Below are positions 1 through 6,583 of a DNA stretch of 7,336 nt, piece after piece; position 1 is the first letter of the stretch; each line of letters begins with the position of its first letter. Under the pieces are notes generated by a model that worked only from the letters and a program-made list of their open reading frames with translations, made no database searches and was not told where the DNA came from. The translations under genes were made by a program, and so were the position numbers. Where the stretch lies: positions 1 to 7,336 of the forward strand of contig DEIA01000069.1 of assembly GCA_002352225.1 (NCBI GenBank), in the 5' to 3' direction. This DNA is from Flammeovirgaceae bacterium UBA2786. GTDB taxonomy: Bacteria; Bacteroidota; Bacteroidia; Cytophagales; Cyclobacteriaceae.

Positions 1-17
1 CTACACTTATAATATTT

Positions 18-54
18 AAACCATTGACTAATAATTAGTTAATGGTTTTTTTTT
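18..54 (+). terminator. Rho-independent terminator of an upstream gene outside the window
   Basis: The arms at 18-31 and 35-48 pair over 14 bases with one G-U pair and a 3-base loop (TAA). The stem runs straight into a T-tract at 46-54. This is a classical intrinsic terminator for transcription arriving from the left. It separates the amidohydrolase gene from whatever lies upstream. Confidence 0.8.
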
Positions 55-142
55 GTTTTAATGGGCAGAGCTATGGGTCGAGCAGTTCTTCGAAGCCTGG
101 CCAGCTTAATATTATTTGACTTGCTCAATCTTTCAGAACCGT

Positions 143-180
143 AATAACAGTTTATAATAAAGCTTATAAATTCTGTTATT
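143..180. promoter_or_regulatory. Interrupted palindrome just upstream of the first amidohydrolase gene
   Basis: AATAACAG (143-150) pairs with CTGTTATT (173-180), and TTTATAA (151-157) pairs with TTATAAA (164-170). This gives 15 pairs with a 2-base bulge (171-172) around a 6-base loop. The structure ends 16 bases before the ATG at 197. It could be an operator, a 5'-leader hairpin affecting translation, or a weak second terminator, since it is followed only by TTG. Its position favours a regulatory role, but no regulator can be named. Confidence 0.4.
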
Positions 181-196
181 TTGTGTAAGCAAACTT

Positions 197-1813
197 ATGC
201 GTTGTTTTTTCCTCGCCCTTATTTTGTTGGTTGGCTGCACCCCCAAAAAGCATTATTCACTCATCTTAAGAAATGGTACAATCTACGATGGTAGTGGCAA
301 TGCGCCTTATAAAGGAGATGTGGCTATACAGGCCGATACCCTTGCAGCCATTGGTACGTTTCAGGCAACAGCCGATAGCGAAGTAGATGTGCAAGGCATG
401 GTCATCGCTCCGGGTTTTATAAATATGCTAAGCTGGGCCGATGGTTCTCTCTTAGAGGATGGCCGTTCAATGAGTGATATTAAGCAAGGGGTAACGCTTG
501 AGGTGTTTGGCGAGGGCTGGAACCCGGGGCCACGCAAAGTGATAACTGAAAAGGATACACTTCAGAGTGTTCTTGAAGAATATTTTACTACGCTTGAGAA
601 GAAAGGTGCAAGCTCAAACTTTGCGTCTTTTGTAGGCGCAACTTCGGTGCGTAACTACGTGTTGGGTTATGAAAATCGTTCACCAGAACCAGACGAATTA
701 GAAAAAATGAAACAACTGGTGGATATGGCGATGCGCGAAGGCGCAATGGGATTAGGCTCTTCGCTTATTTATGCTCCGGCCGACTATGCTTCTACTGACG
801 AATTGATTGAACTGAGTAAAGTAGTTTCAAAATACCAGGGAATGTACATTACGCATATGCGCAGCGAAAGTGATAAAATTTTGCCGGCATTAAATGAAGT
901 ATTTCGTATTGCCTACAAAGCAAATGTGCCGGCTGAAATTTATCATCTCAAGATTAATAACACCTGGAATTGGAATAAGATCGATACGGTCTTATTCAAA
1001 ATTGATAGTGCACAAAAAGCAGGGTTAAACATTACAGCCAATATGTACACGTATAATGCCAGTGGCACTTCGCTAACAGCTCGTTTGCCCACCTGGGTAC
1101 AAGCGGGTGGAGCACCGGCTATGCGTAAGCGATTAAAGAATCCGGTAACGCGTGCCCGCGTGTTGCATGAGTTGAAGGAGGGGATTCCTACTCGTAATTC
1201 CGATCCAAAAGATGTAATGCTGTTAGGCTTTAAAAAAGATTCGCTTAACGAGTTGTATCGGGGTAAACGTTTAAACGAAGCAGCAACGTTACATGATAAA
1301 AGCGCTGACGAAACCATGCTTGATCTGATCGTAGCCGATAAATCCGGAGTTTCTGCAATTTATTTTTTGATGTCGGAAGAGAATGTAAAGAGAATGTTGG
1401 CACTGCCTTACATAAGTGTTTGTTCAGATGCTGCCTCACTTGCAGATGAAGAACCTTATAATGTTAACCCCACCCATCCGCGGGCGTACGGCAGTTTTGC
1501 CCGGTTGTTAGGTAAGTATGTGCGCGAAGAAAATATTATGACAATGCAGGAAGCTATTCGCAGAATGACATCACTGCCGGCATCTAATCTTAAACTAAAG
1601 AAGCGTGGAAACCTTTCGGTTGGTAATTATGCTGATGTAGTGGTTTTTAATCCAAACACCATACTTGATAAAGCCACCTTTGAAGATGCCCATCAATATG
1701 CTGAAGGCATGGTACATGTATTTGTTAATGGGGTTCAGGTTTTGAATAACGGAAATCATACGGGAGCAATGCCCGGAAGAGTTGTGCGCGGACCAGGATG
1801 GAGTAAGCCCTGA
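197..1813 (+). CDS. Lipoprotein amidohydrolase of the D-aminoacylase family (paralogue 1)
   Basis: This 538-residue protein belongs to the N-acyl-D-amino-acid deacylase family (COG3653 type), whose classical members hydrolyse N-acyl-D-amino acids to a D-amino acid and a carboxylate. Residues 1-14 form a lipoprotein signal ending in lipobox LVGC (Cys14), so it should be anchored in the cell envelope. The family scaffold is visible: the N-terminal beta-sandwich start (RNGTIYDGSG, 25-34), APGFIN (71-76), ITHMRSE (His220), EIYHLK (His250), SDA (Asp411), HPRAYGSFARLLGKYVR (427-443) and the closing PGRVVRGPGW (526-535). The usual metal-binding His-x-His after PGFID is replaced by Leu78-Ser79-Trp80, and the bridging Cys region reads GEGW with Glu106. 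Relative to the paralogue at 3152 it lacks about 14 residues between Glu106 and His220. The ATG at 197 is chosen because it gives a complete signal peptide; there is no Shine-Dalgarno. The family call is firm, but the substrate is unknown and may not be an N-acyl-D-amino acid. Confidence 0.88.
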   Translation: MRCFFLALILLVGCTPKKHYSLILRNGTIYDGSGNAPYKGDVAIQADTLAAIGTFQATADSEVDVQGMVIAPGFINMLSWADGSLLEDGRSMSDIKQGVTLEVFGEGWNPGPRKVITEKDTLQSVLEEYFTTLEKKGASSNFASFVGATSVRNYVLGYENRSPEPDELEKMKQLVDMAMREGAMGLGSSLIYAPADYASTDELIELSKVVSKYQGMYITHMRSESDKILPALNEVFRIAYKANVPAEIYHLKINNTWNWNKIDTVLFKIDSAQKAGLNITANMYTYNASGTSLTARLPTWVQAGGAPAMRKRLKNPVTRARVLHELKEGIPTRNSDPKDVMLLGFKKDSLNELYRGKRLNEAATLHDKSADETMLDLIVADKSGVSAIYFLMSEENVKRMLALPYISVCSDAASLADEEPYNVNPTHPRAYGSFARLLGKYVREENIMTMQEAIRRMTSLPASNLKLKKRGNLSVGNYADVVVFNPNTILDKATFEDAHQYAEGMVHVFVNGVQVLNNGNHTGAMPGRVVRGPGWSKP

Positions 1814-1850
1814 ACCATTTACCAGATTCCATTTCAGTTTATCAGCAAGA

Positions 1851-1871
1851 TTGCATACTTTCCGTATGTAA
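1851..1871. other. Short hairpin between first amidohydrolase and oxidoreductase genes
   Basis: TTGCATAC (1851-1858) pairs with GTATGTAA (1864-1871), 8 pairs including one G-U, around the loop TTTCC. No T-tract follows, so it is unlikely to be a strong terminator. It could stabilise or process a polycistronic message, or be a protein-binding site. The rest of the 90-base gap holds nothing else recognisable. Confidence 0.3.
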
Positions 1872-1903
1872 ACGATTCTAAACGTTGTCTTTTGCCAGCA
1901 TTC

Positions 1904-3073
1904 ATGAGAAACAAGATAACCCGTAAACAATTTCTGGAGCACACCAGCAAACTTATGGTAGCCGGTATGCTGGCTCCATTTATTAGCAAAGGCGGTGTAC
2001 TTTTTCAAACCAAAAAAATCAAAATTGGTCTTATTGGTTGCGGTAGTGTATCGGGTATGTATTTACCCCACCTTTCCAAATCGCCTTATGTAGAATTGGT
2101 AAGTGTGTGCGACATTATCCCCGAAAGAGCAAAGGCTGCTGCAGAAAAGTATAACGTGCGCAATCATTATACCCATATCAACCAGCAACTGACAGGTGTG
2201 CCGTTCGATTTATTGGTGAACCTTACCGATATGCAAGAACACGGACGCCTTAACAAGCAAGCTTTGCTGAAAAAGAAAAACGTGTGGAGCGAAAAACCAA
2301 TGGCCAACACCTATGCCGAAGGCAAGGCATTGCTCGATTTATCAAAACAACAAGGGGTACGCATCTGGGGCGCGCCAGCAGTAGTTAACAGTCCGCAGTT
2401 TGCACACATGTCGCGCATGATTCAACAAGGTAAAATTGGCAAGGTTGCGGCTGCCCATGCGCACTACGGACATCTTGGCCCTACATGGTCTGCCTTTTTC
2501 TACGAACAAGGCGGAGGCAGTTTGCCCGATCTTGGTGTGTATAATATTGCAACCCTTACGGGATTATTAGGGCCGGCCAAAGCAGTAATGGGCATGACCA
2601 GTATTGTAACGCCCGAACGTACAGTTGATAATAAAGGAAAAATAAAAGTTGTAGCCGAAGACAATGCCATGGTGCTGATGGATCATGGCAATGGAGTTTT
2701 ATCGCATGTTCAATGCGGGTTTAATTACTTCGATCCATACGGGCACGAAGGATCGGGGCAGGATAAGCCTACTATTTCTATTTGGGGAACACATGGAAAT
2801 TTGCAATTGATTGGGTACGACTGGGCACCGTTTGGTGTTGATGTGGCCACACACGATAATGAAAAAACCAGGCGCGAGGCTACCGATACAGGTACATATG
2901 TATGGCAGGAAGGAGCATCTGTAATTTCAGAAAATATAGCTACGGGTAACGAACCGCTGATTGCAGCGTTGCATGCTTTGCATGTACTTGAAATAATGGA
3001 AGCCACACGGGCCTCGCAGCAATCGGGCAAGCGTATAGAAATAAAGTCTACATTTAAATACCCGGTTGTATAG
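1904..3073 (+). CDS. Gfo/Idh/MocA-family oxidoreductase with Tat-like leader
   Basis: This 389-residue NAD(P)-dependent oxidoreductase family protein starts, in this reading, at the ATG at 1904; a TTG at 1892 would add only four residues and is less likely. The leader (1-34) contains TRKQFLE (6-12) followed by a hydrophobic run, resembling a twin-arginine signal with RK in place of RR. The Rossmann fold begins KIGLIGCGSVSG (40-51), and the second strand ends in Asp70, which in this family usually points to NAD(H). The EKP motif is Glu130-Lys131-Pro132. The GGGSLPDLGVYN block (203-214) carries Asp209 and Tyr213 where many members have His, the form seen in the glucose-fructose oxidoreductase and dihydrodiol dehydrogenase branches. 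Length is typical of the family. It lies 90 bases after one amidohydrolase gene and 78 before its paralogue, suggesting a shared pathway. Substrate, probably a sugar, polyol or derivative, cannot be read from the sequence. Confidence 0.88.
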   Translation: MRNKITRKQFLEHTSKLMVAGMLAPFISKGGVLFQTKKIKIGLIGCGSVSGMYLPHLSKSPYVELVSVCDIIPERAKAAAEKYNVRNHYTHINQQLTGVPFDLLVNLTDMQEHGRLNKQALLKKKNVWSEKPMANTYAEGKALLDLSKQQGVRIWGAPAVVNSPQFAHMSRMIQQGKIGKVAAAHAHYGHLGPTWSAFFYEQGGGSLPDLGVYNIATLTGLLGPAKAVMGMTSIVTPERTVDNKGKIKVVAEDNAMVLMDHGNGVLSHVQCGFNYFDPYGHEGSGQDKPTISIWGTHGNLQLIGYDWAPFGVDVATHDNEKTRREATDTGTYVWQEGASVISENIATGNEPLIAALHALHVLEIMEATRASQQSGKRIEIKSTFKYPVV

Positions 3074-3151
3074 ATAAATTGCTGTATCGGCCCTGCATTA
3101 GAAATCAATTAACGCTAAACACGATTAACATCCATCGCAAATTTAATTCAT

Positions 3152-4828
3152 ATGAAAAAACTACTTCCCTTATTGATTGTTCTTTTAGTATCGGCTTGTC
3201 AAAAGCAAAAATTTGATGTGATAATCCGGGGCGGCACCGTGTATGATGGTTCGGGTAAACCCGGTGTAATAACCGATGTAGGCATTAATGCCGATACGGT
3301 TGCTGTAGTCGGTGATCTTTCGAAGGCTGAAGGCAAGACAGAAATTAATGCCGAAGGGCTTGTAGTAGCACCGGGCTTTATTAATATGTTGAGTTGGGCT
3401 ACCGAGTCGCTCATTATGGATGGAAACTCTCAGGCCGATATCCGCCAGGGTGTTACGTTAGAAGTTTTTGGAGAAGGCCAGAGTATGGGGCCACTAAACG
3501 AAACCATGAAAGGGGACATTCAGGCGGAAATGCAACGCAACCCCGATTGGAGGTATGACATAGACTGGACTACACTGGATGAATATTTGCAATCGCTGCA
3601 ACGCAGAGGAATAGCTACCAATGTGGCTTCGTTTATCGGTGCTACTACAGTGCGCATTCATGAGTTGGGGTACGATAATCGTTTACCGGATAGCGAAGAA
3701 ATGGATCGTATGAAAGAATTGGTAAGGCAAGCGATGGAAGATGGCGCGTTAGGGGTAGGATCGTCTTTAATTTATGCGCCAGCCAATTATTCATCAACCG
3801 AAGAGTTGATTGAACTTAGTAAAGTAGCGGGCGAGTATGGTGGCATGTACATTACCCACATGCGCAGTGAAGGCAATACTATTTTTGATGCAGTAAATGA
3901 AACAATTCGTATTGCACGCGATGCAAAACTACCAGCCGAAATTTATCATCTTAAAATGGCAGGCGAGGGAAATTGGGGAAAACTGGACTCTGTTATAAGC
4001 ATGATTGATCAAGCCAACAAATCGGGTTTAAAAATAACAACCGACATGTATACGTATACAGCCGGAGCTACCGGTTTGGATGCGTCTATGCCACCGTGGG
4101 TGCAGGAGGGTGGAATGAAAGAATGGATAAAGCGATTACAGAACCCGAAAATACGCAAGCAGGCATTAGACGAAATGCGTAAACCTTCTGATAAGTGGGA
4201 GAACCTTTTGTTGATGGCGGGAAGCCCGGAGCGTGTGTTGTTACTGGGGTTTGCTAACGATTCGTTAAAGCAATTTGTAGGAAAAACACTGGCCGAAGTT
4301 TCAAAAATTTATGGTAAAAGCCCGGAAGAAACGGCTATGGATCTGGTGATAACTGATAGCACCCGTGTGGGTACTGCTTATTTTATGATGAACGAAGAAA
4401 ACATTAAACGGCAGATTGCATTACCCTACATGAGTTTTTGTTCGGATGCAGAATCGCCAGCCACAGAAGGTGTATTTTTGAAATCCAATACACACCCACG
4501 TGCGTACGGAAATTTTTCGCGCTTGTTGGGCAAATATGTGCGCGATGAAAAAGTAATACCAATGGAAGAAGCCATCTATAAACTTACAGCACTGCCAGCC
4601 GCTAATCTTAAAATTAAAAAGCGCGGCTCGATAACACCCGGTAACTTTGCCGACCTTGCCATATTTGATGCAGCTAAAATTCAGGACCATGCTACCTTCG
4701 AAAAACCGCATCAATACAGTACAGGAATGATGCATGTATTTGTAAATGGCACACAGGTTTTAAAAGAAGGCGAACATACAGGAGCTAAGCCAGGCAGGGT
4801 AGTGAGAGGGCCGGGGTGGAGAGAATAA
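3152..4828 (+). CDS. Lipoprotein amidohydrolase of the D-aminoacylase family (paralogue 2)
   Basis: This 558-residue protein is a paralogue of the product at 197, sharing long blocks such as APGFINMLSWA, QGVTLEVFGEG, GMYITHMRSE, PAEIYHLK and PGRVVRGPGW. Residues 1-16 form a lipoprotein signal with lipobox VSAC (Cys16). As in paralogue 1, the metal-binding His-x-His is absent (Leu80-Ser81-Trp82) and Glu108 lies where classical enzymes have the bridging Cys region. His236, His266 and Asp432 are kept. It retains the segment around residues 116-150, including DWTTLDEYL, that paralogue 1 has largely lost, so this copy looks closer to the family norm. Arg codons are mainly CGN (20 of 26), which sets the host pattern used to judge the next gene. 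The 78-base gap before it holds no terminator or clear promoter, so it may be co-transcribed with the oxidoreductase gene. Family assignment is firm; the acylated substrate is unknown. Confidence 0.88.
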   Translation: MKKLLPLLIVLLVSACQKQKFDVIIRGGTVYDGSGKPGVITDVGINADTVAVVGDLSKAEGKTEINAEGLVVAPGFINMLSWATESLIMDGNSQADIRQGVTLEVFGEGQSMGPLNETMKGDIQAEMQRNPDWRYDIDWTTLDEYLQSLQRRGIATNVASFIGATTVRIHELGYDNRLPDSEEMDRMKELVRQAMEDGALGVGSSLIYAPANYSSTEELIELSKVAGEYGGMYITHMRSEGNTIFDAVNETIRIARDAKLPAEIYHLKMAGEGNWGKLDSVISMIDQANKSGLKITTDMYTYTAGATGLDASMPPWVQEGGMKEWIKRLQNPKIRKQALDEMRKPSDKWENLLLMAGSPERVLLLGFANDSLKQFVGKTLAEVSKIYGKSPEETAMDLVITDSTRVGTAYFMMNEENIKRQIALPYMSFCSDAESPATEGVFLKSNTHPRAYGNFSRLLGKYVRDEKVIPMEEAIYKLTALPAANLKIKKRGSITPGNFADLAIFDAAKIQDHATFEKPHQYSTGMMHVFVNGTQVLKEGEHTGAKPGRVVRGPGWRE

Positions 4829-4844
4829 GGGGATATAGGAAATT

Positions 4845-4864
4845 CGTATATTTATTTGTTGGGG
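4845..4864. other. Cassette-boundary-like box (CGTATA, 7 bases, GTTG)
   Basis: CGTATA (4845-4850), 7 bases, then GTTG (4858-4861), continuing as GGG. The right end of the palindrome beyond the next gene reads CGTTATA (6340-6346), 7 bases, GTTG (6354-6357). The matching spacing suggests a shared recombination box, comparable to the L'-R' half of an integron attC or attI site. It lies between the stop at 4828 and the TTG start at 4901. A short match like this could be chance. Confidence 0.35.
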
Positions 4865-4900
4865 GGCAATGCTGCCGGACAAATCTGACCAAGAACAAAG

Positions 4901-6181
4901 TTGAGAAATAGAGAACTCCTTATTACTATTCTACTTCTGACAGGTATCATGTACCTATCAGTGACTGTTTACGAGACAGAGACTGAAAAAAGAAAAATAA
5001 AAGAGGACCTGATTGAATTATCAAAAATTAAATACGGACTCTTTAGCGTTGACGAGTGGAAAAAGATATTAGCTGACATTATTACAAAGAAGATTGAAGA
5101 ATTTGATCTTGAAGGGGCTGACAGACCTGAAATGAGAAGAAGGATTTCAGACTTACTTCATATTGTAATAAATGATTTAAAAGATGCGTTTCATGAAAAG
5201 AACTCAAGAAAACTATTTGGTTTTGTAAATGAAATTGGTGCTGGTGTTTTTGGGATTTTTGATGACATGGAGAGACAAATTCCATCGTTCACTGAAAAAA
5301 TAATTGATTTTATGAACGACCCCAAAAATCGAAAGGCAATTAGGGGATACATTATTAAGAAACTAAATACCTATGCCGACAAGACATTCTCAAAGATAGA
5401 CTACTCAACGCACGACAAAATAATCTCTGAATACGGGTTCAAAGACAGAGAAGAGGCATTAAGTGAGCTTAAATTAAGAGTTGACGAACTTGACAGTAAA
5501 AATAGGCCATATCAAATTGGGCTAATTACTCTTGCAATTGTCACCGGACTATTTATTTCGTTTTCAAAGACTATCACTAAATCGGGTTATCTCATTCTGA
5601 CAGCTATTTGCTTCGTATTCTTACTGGGAGGACTATTGTTGCCAATGATTGAAATTGATGCACGAGTTGCAGAAATGAATTTCAATTTGTTAGGTGAGCC
5701 AGTCACGTTTCAAGACCAAGTTCTTTATTATAAAAGTAAAAGCATTTTAGAAGTGGTCAGACTCATGATGACACAAAGTAGAATTGACCTGATATTTGTC
5801 GGACTTTTAGTTCTTACTTTCAGCGTTTTGTTCCCAGTGACAAAATTGGTTTCATCAATTCTATATTTAAAATCCAAGAAATTTGAATCCAACAAGTTTG
5901 TTCAATTCATGATTTTCAAGACAGGTAAGTGGTCAATGGCGGACGTAATGGTAATAGCAATTTTTATGGCTTACATTGGATTTTCCGGGATAATAACAGA
6001 GCAGTTAAAACAAATTGAGAACATAACTCAAAACATAGACATACTGACAACAAACAAATCAAGTTTACTGGCTGGCTTTTTCACATTTACTTCATTTGCG
6101 ATATTAAGTCTTCTGACATCTCACAAACTTCAATATGAGTTTAGGGGACAGAAAAGTGAGTTGACAAATGAAGTTTCGTGA
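4901..6181 (+). CDS. PqiA-like multi-pass membrane protein, probably horizontally acquired
   Basis: This 426-residue integral membrane protein has predicted membrane segments near 6-24, 205-221, 228-250, 297-323, 345-365 and 387-406. The C-terminal half resembles the paraquat-inducible protein A (PqiA) domain: Pro248 at the end of a helix, FPVTKL (311-316) and GKWSMADV (342-349) leading into the next helix. Characterised PqiA proteins belong to envelope lipid-transport systems, but no PqiB/MCE partner is visible here. Residues 25-200 form a charged, mostly helical domain absent from classical PqiA. The start is TTG at 4901: an in-frame stop lies at 4886-4888, and the first ATG (4949) would cut the first membrane helix. 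Sixteen of 18 Arg codons are AGA/AGG, unlike the neighbouring genes, and the region is visibly richer in A+T. A large palindrome begins just after the stop. Transfer as a gene cassette is inferred. Confidence 0.72.
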   Translation: MRNRELLITILLLTGIMYLSVTVYETETEKRKIKEDLIELSKIKYGLFSVDEWKKILADIITKKIEEFDLEGADRPEMRRRISDLLHIVINDLKDAFHEKNSRKLFGFVNEIGAGVFGIFDDMERQIPSFTEKIIDFMNDPKNRKAIRGYIIKKLNTYADKTFSKIDYSTHDKIISEYGFKDREEALSELKLRVDELDSKNRPYQIGLITLAIVTGLFISFSKTITKSGYLILTAICFVFLLGGLLLPMIEIDARVAEMNFNLLGEPVTFQDQVLYYKSKSILEVVRLMMTQSRIDLIFVGLLVLTFSVLFPVTKLVSSILYLKSKKFESNKFVQFMIFKTGKWSMADVMVIAIFMAYIGFSGIITEQLKQIENITQNIDILTTNKSSLLAGFFTFTSFAILSLLTSHKLQYEFRGQKSELTNEVS

Positions 6182-6193
6182 AGGCAGCACAGC

Positions 6194-6360
6194 CACCAAC
6201 AAAGTGTATAACGCATTGCGGGGTTTGGTGTAAATATTTAGCTTTAGGTTTCAAATAATATTTTAGTGTAGGCTGACAATTGCGACAGGTCGGGCAAATC
6301 ATTCCTTCGTCATTCATTTGCCCTCCTATACCCGCAACGCGTTATACACAAACGTTGTGC
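6194..6360. repeat. Large imperfect palindrome, attC-like or MITE-like
   Basis: A 19-base arm at 6204-6222 is the reverse complement of 6331-6349 with one mismatch. Outside the arms, CAAC (6197-6200) and GTTG (6354-6357) are also complementary, separated from the shared TATAACG/CGTTATA by 6 and 7 bases respectively. Inside, GGGCAAAT (6292-6299) pairs with ATTTGCCC (6316-6323), and TAAATATTTA (6231-6240) is a perfect palindrome. It begins just after the stop codon at 6181. The nested, slightly asymmetric layout is like an integron attC site. A MITE with 19-base terminal repeats and AAA flanks (6201-6203, 6350-6352) is the rival reading. It may also terminate transcription. Confidence 0.6.
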
Positions 6361-6450
6361 CTCATTGTAAAACGACAGACAACTAATGGACTGACAGAGT
6401 GGAAAATAAAGTCGGAATGCCCCTGAAAGAATTTGAAACAAACAAAAAAA

Positions 6451-6500
6451 CAACGTGGCATAAAACGGGTTTTTGCGTCAGACAGGCTGACCTGCAAACC
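6451..6500. repeat. Incomplete second copy of the palindrome arm with hairpin
   Basis: CAAC (6451-6454), 6 bases, TAAAACG (6461-6467) matches the left arm of the large palindrome (CAAC, 6 bases, TATAACG at 6197-6213) in sequence and spacing. Immediately after it, GGTTTTTGC (6468-6476) and GCAAACC (6494-6500) can pair with a 2-base bulge, and GTCAG (6477-6481) pairs with CTGAC (6487-6491). No matching right arm with GTTG follows, so this looks like a truncated or decayed site. Confidence 0.35.
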
Positions 6501-6516
6501 TGGAATTTTTTTCCAG
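6500..6516. terminator. Small hairpin in the gap before the DUF4256 gene
   Basis: CTGGAA (6500-6505) pairs with TTCCAG (6511-6516) around five T bases. There is no T-tract after the stem, so termination is doubtful. Together with the structures before it, it makes 6451-6516 a hairpin-rich stretch. The remainder of the 223-base gap, 6361-6583, shows only the short open frame and the weak promoter candidate listed separately. Confidence 0.2.
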
Positions 6517-6538
6517 CCGGGTCTGCGGAGCGGTCCCA

Positions 6539-6565
6539 TTGCAATGAAGTGTAATTTTACCTTTA
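6539..6565 (+). promoter_or_regulatory. Possible Bacteroidota-type promoter for the DUF4256 gene
   Basis: TTG at 6539-6541 and TACCTTTA at 6558-6565 resemble the Bacteroidota -33 (TTG) and -7 (TAnnTTTG) elements, with the last base of the -7 box differing and a 16-base gap that is slightly short. It ends 18 bases before the ATG at 6584. The match is weak and rests on position. Confidence 0.25.
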
Positions 6566-6583
6566 CAATATCAATATAATAAA

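Larger units (their letters stand above)
6399..6554 (+). pseudogene. Short open frame, possible gene remnant
   Basis: A frame open from GTG at 6399 (or ATG at 6417) to TAA at 6552 encodes 51 (or 45) residues, including WHKTGFCVRQADLQTWNFFP. It resembles nothing I recognise and spans hairpins and a palindrome arm, so it may be a decayed cassette gene or simply chance. The open stretch begins right after the stop codon TAA at 6384-6386. Confidence 0.15.

Noticed and set aside
61..144. A 27-codon frame starting ATG at 61
   Set aside because: Short, Leu/Arg-rich, with no recognisable motif or start context. It sits in the leader between a terminator and the operon, and nothing distinguishes it from chance.
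175..182. TATTTTG before the first gene as a -7 promoter box
   Set aside because: It is one base short of TAnnTTTG, overlaps the palindrome and has no TTG at a suitable distance upstream.
943..1317. Minus-strand open frames inside the amidohydrolase genes (also 3199-3414, 4421-4735) and the DUF4256 gene (6629-6979, 6693-7052)
   Set aside because: They are antisense shadows of well-supported genes, and their translations show no family motif.
1892..1903. TTG start adding four residues to the oxidoreductase
   Set aside because: The ATG at 1904 gives a leader of normal form, and the extra residues add nothing.
197..4828. Reading the two amidohydrolases as dead enzymes or pseudogenes because the His-x-His is missing
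   Set aside because: Both frames are intact, both diverged copies keep the same replaced residues, and the other metal and catalytic residues are conserved, so function is likely.
6204..6349. Terminal inverted repeats of an insertion sequence
   Set aside because: Only 108 bases lie between the arms, with no room for a transposase. A MITE remains possible and is noted as a rival reading.
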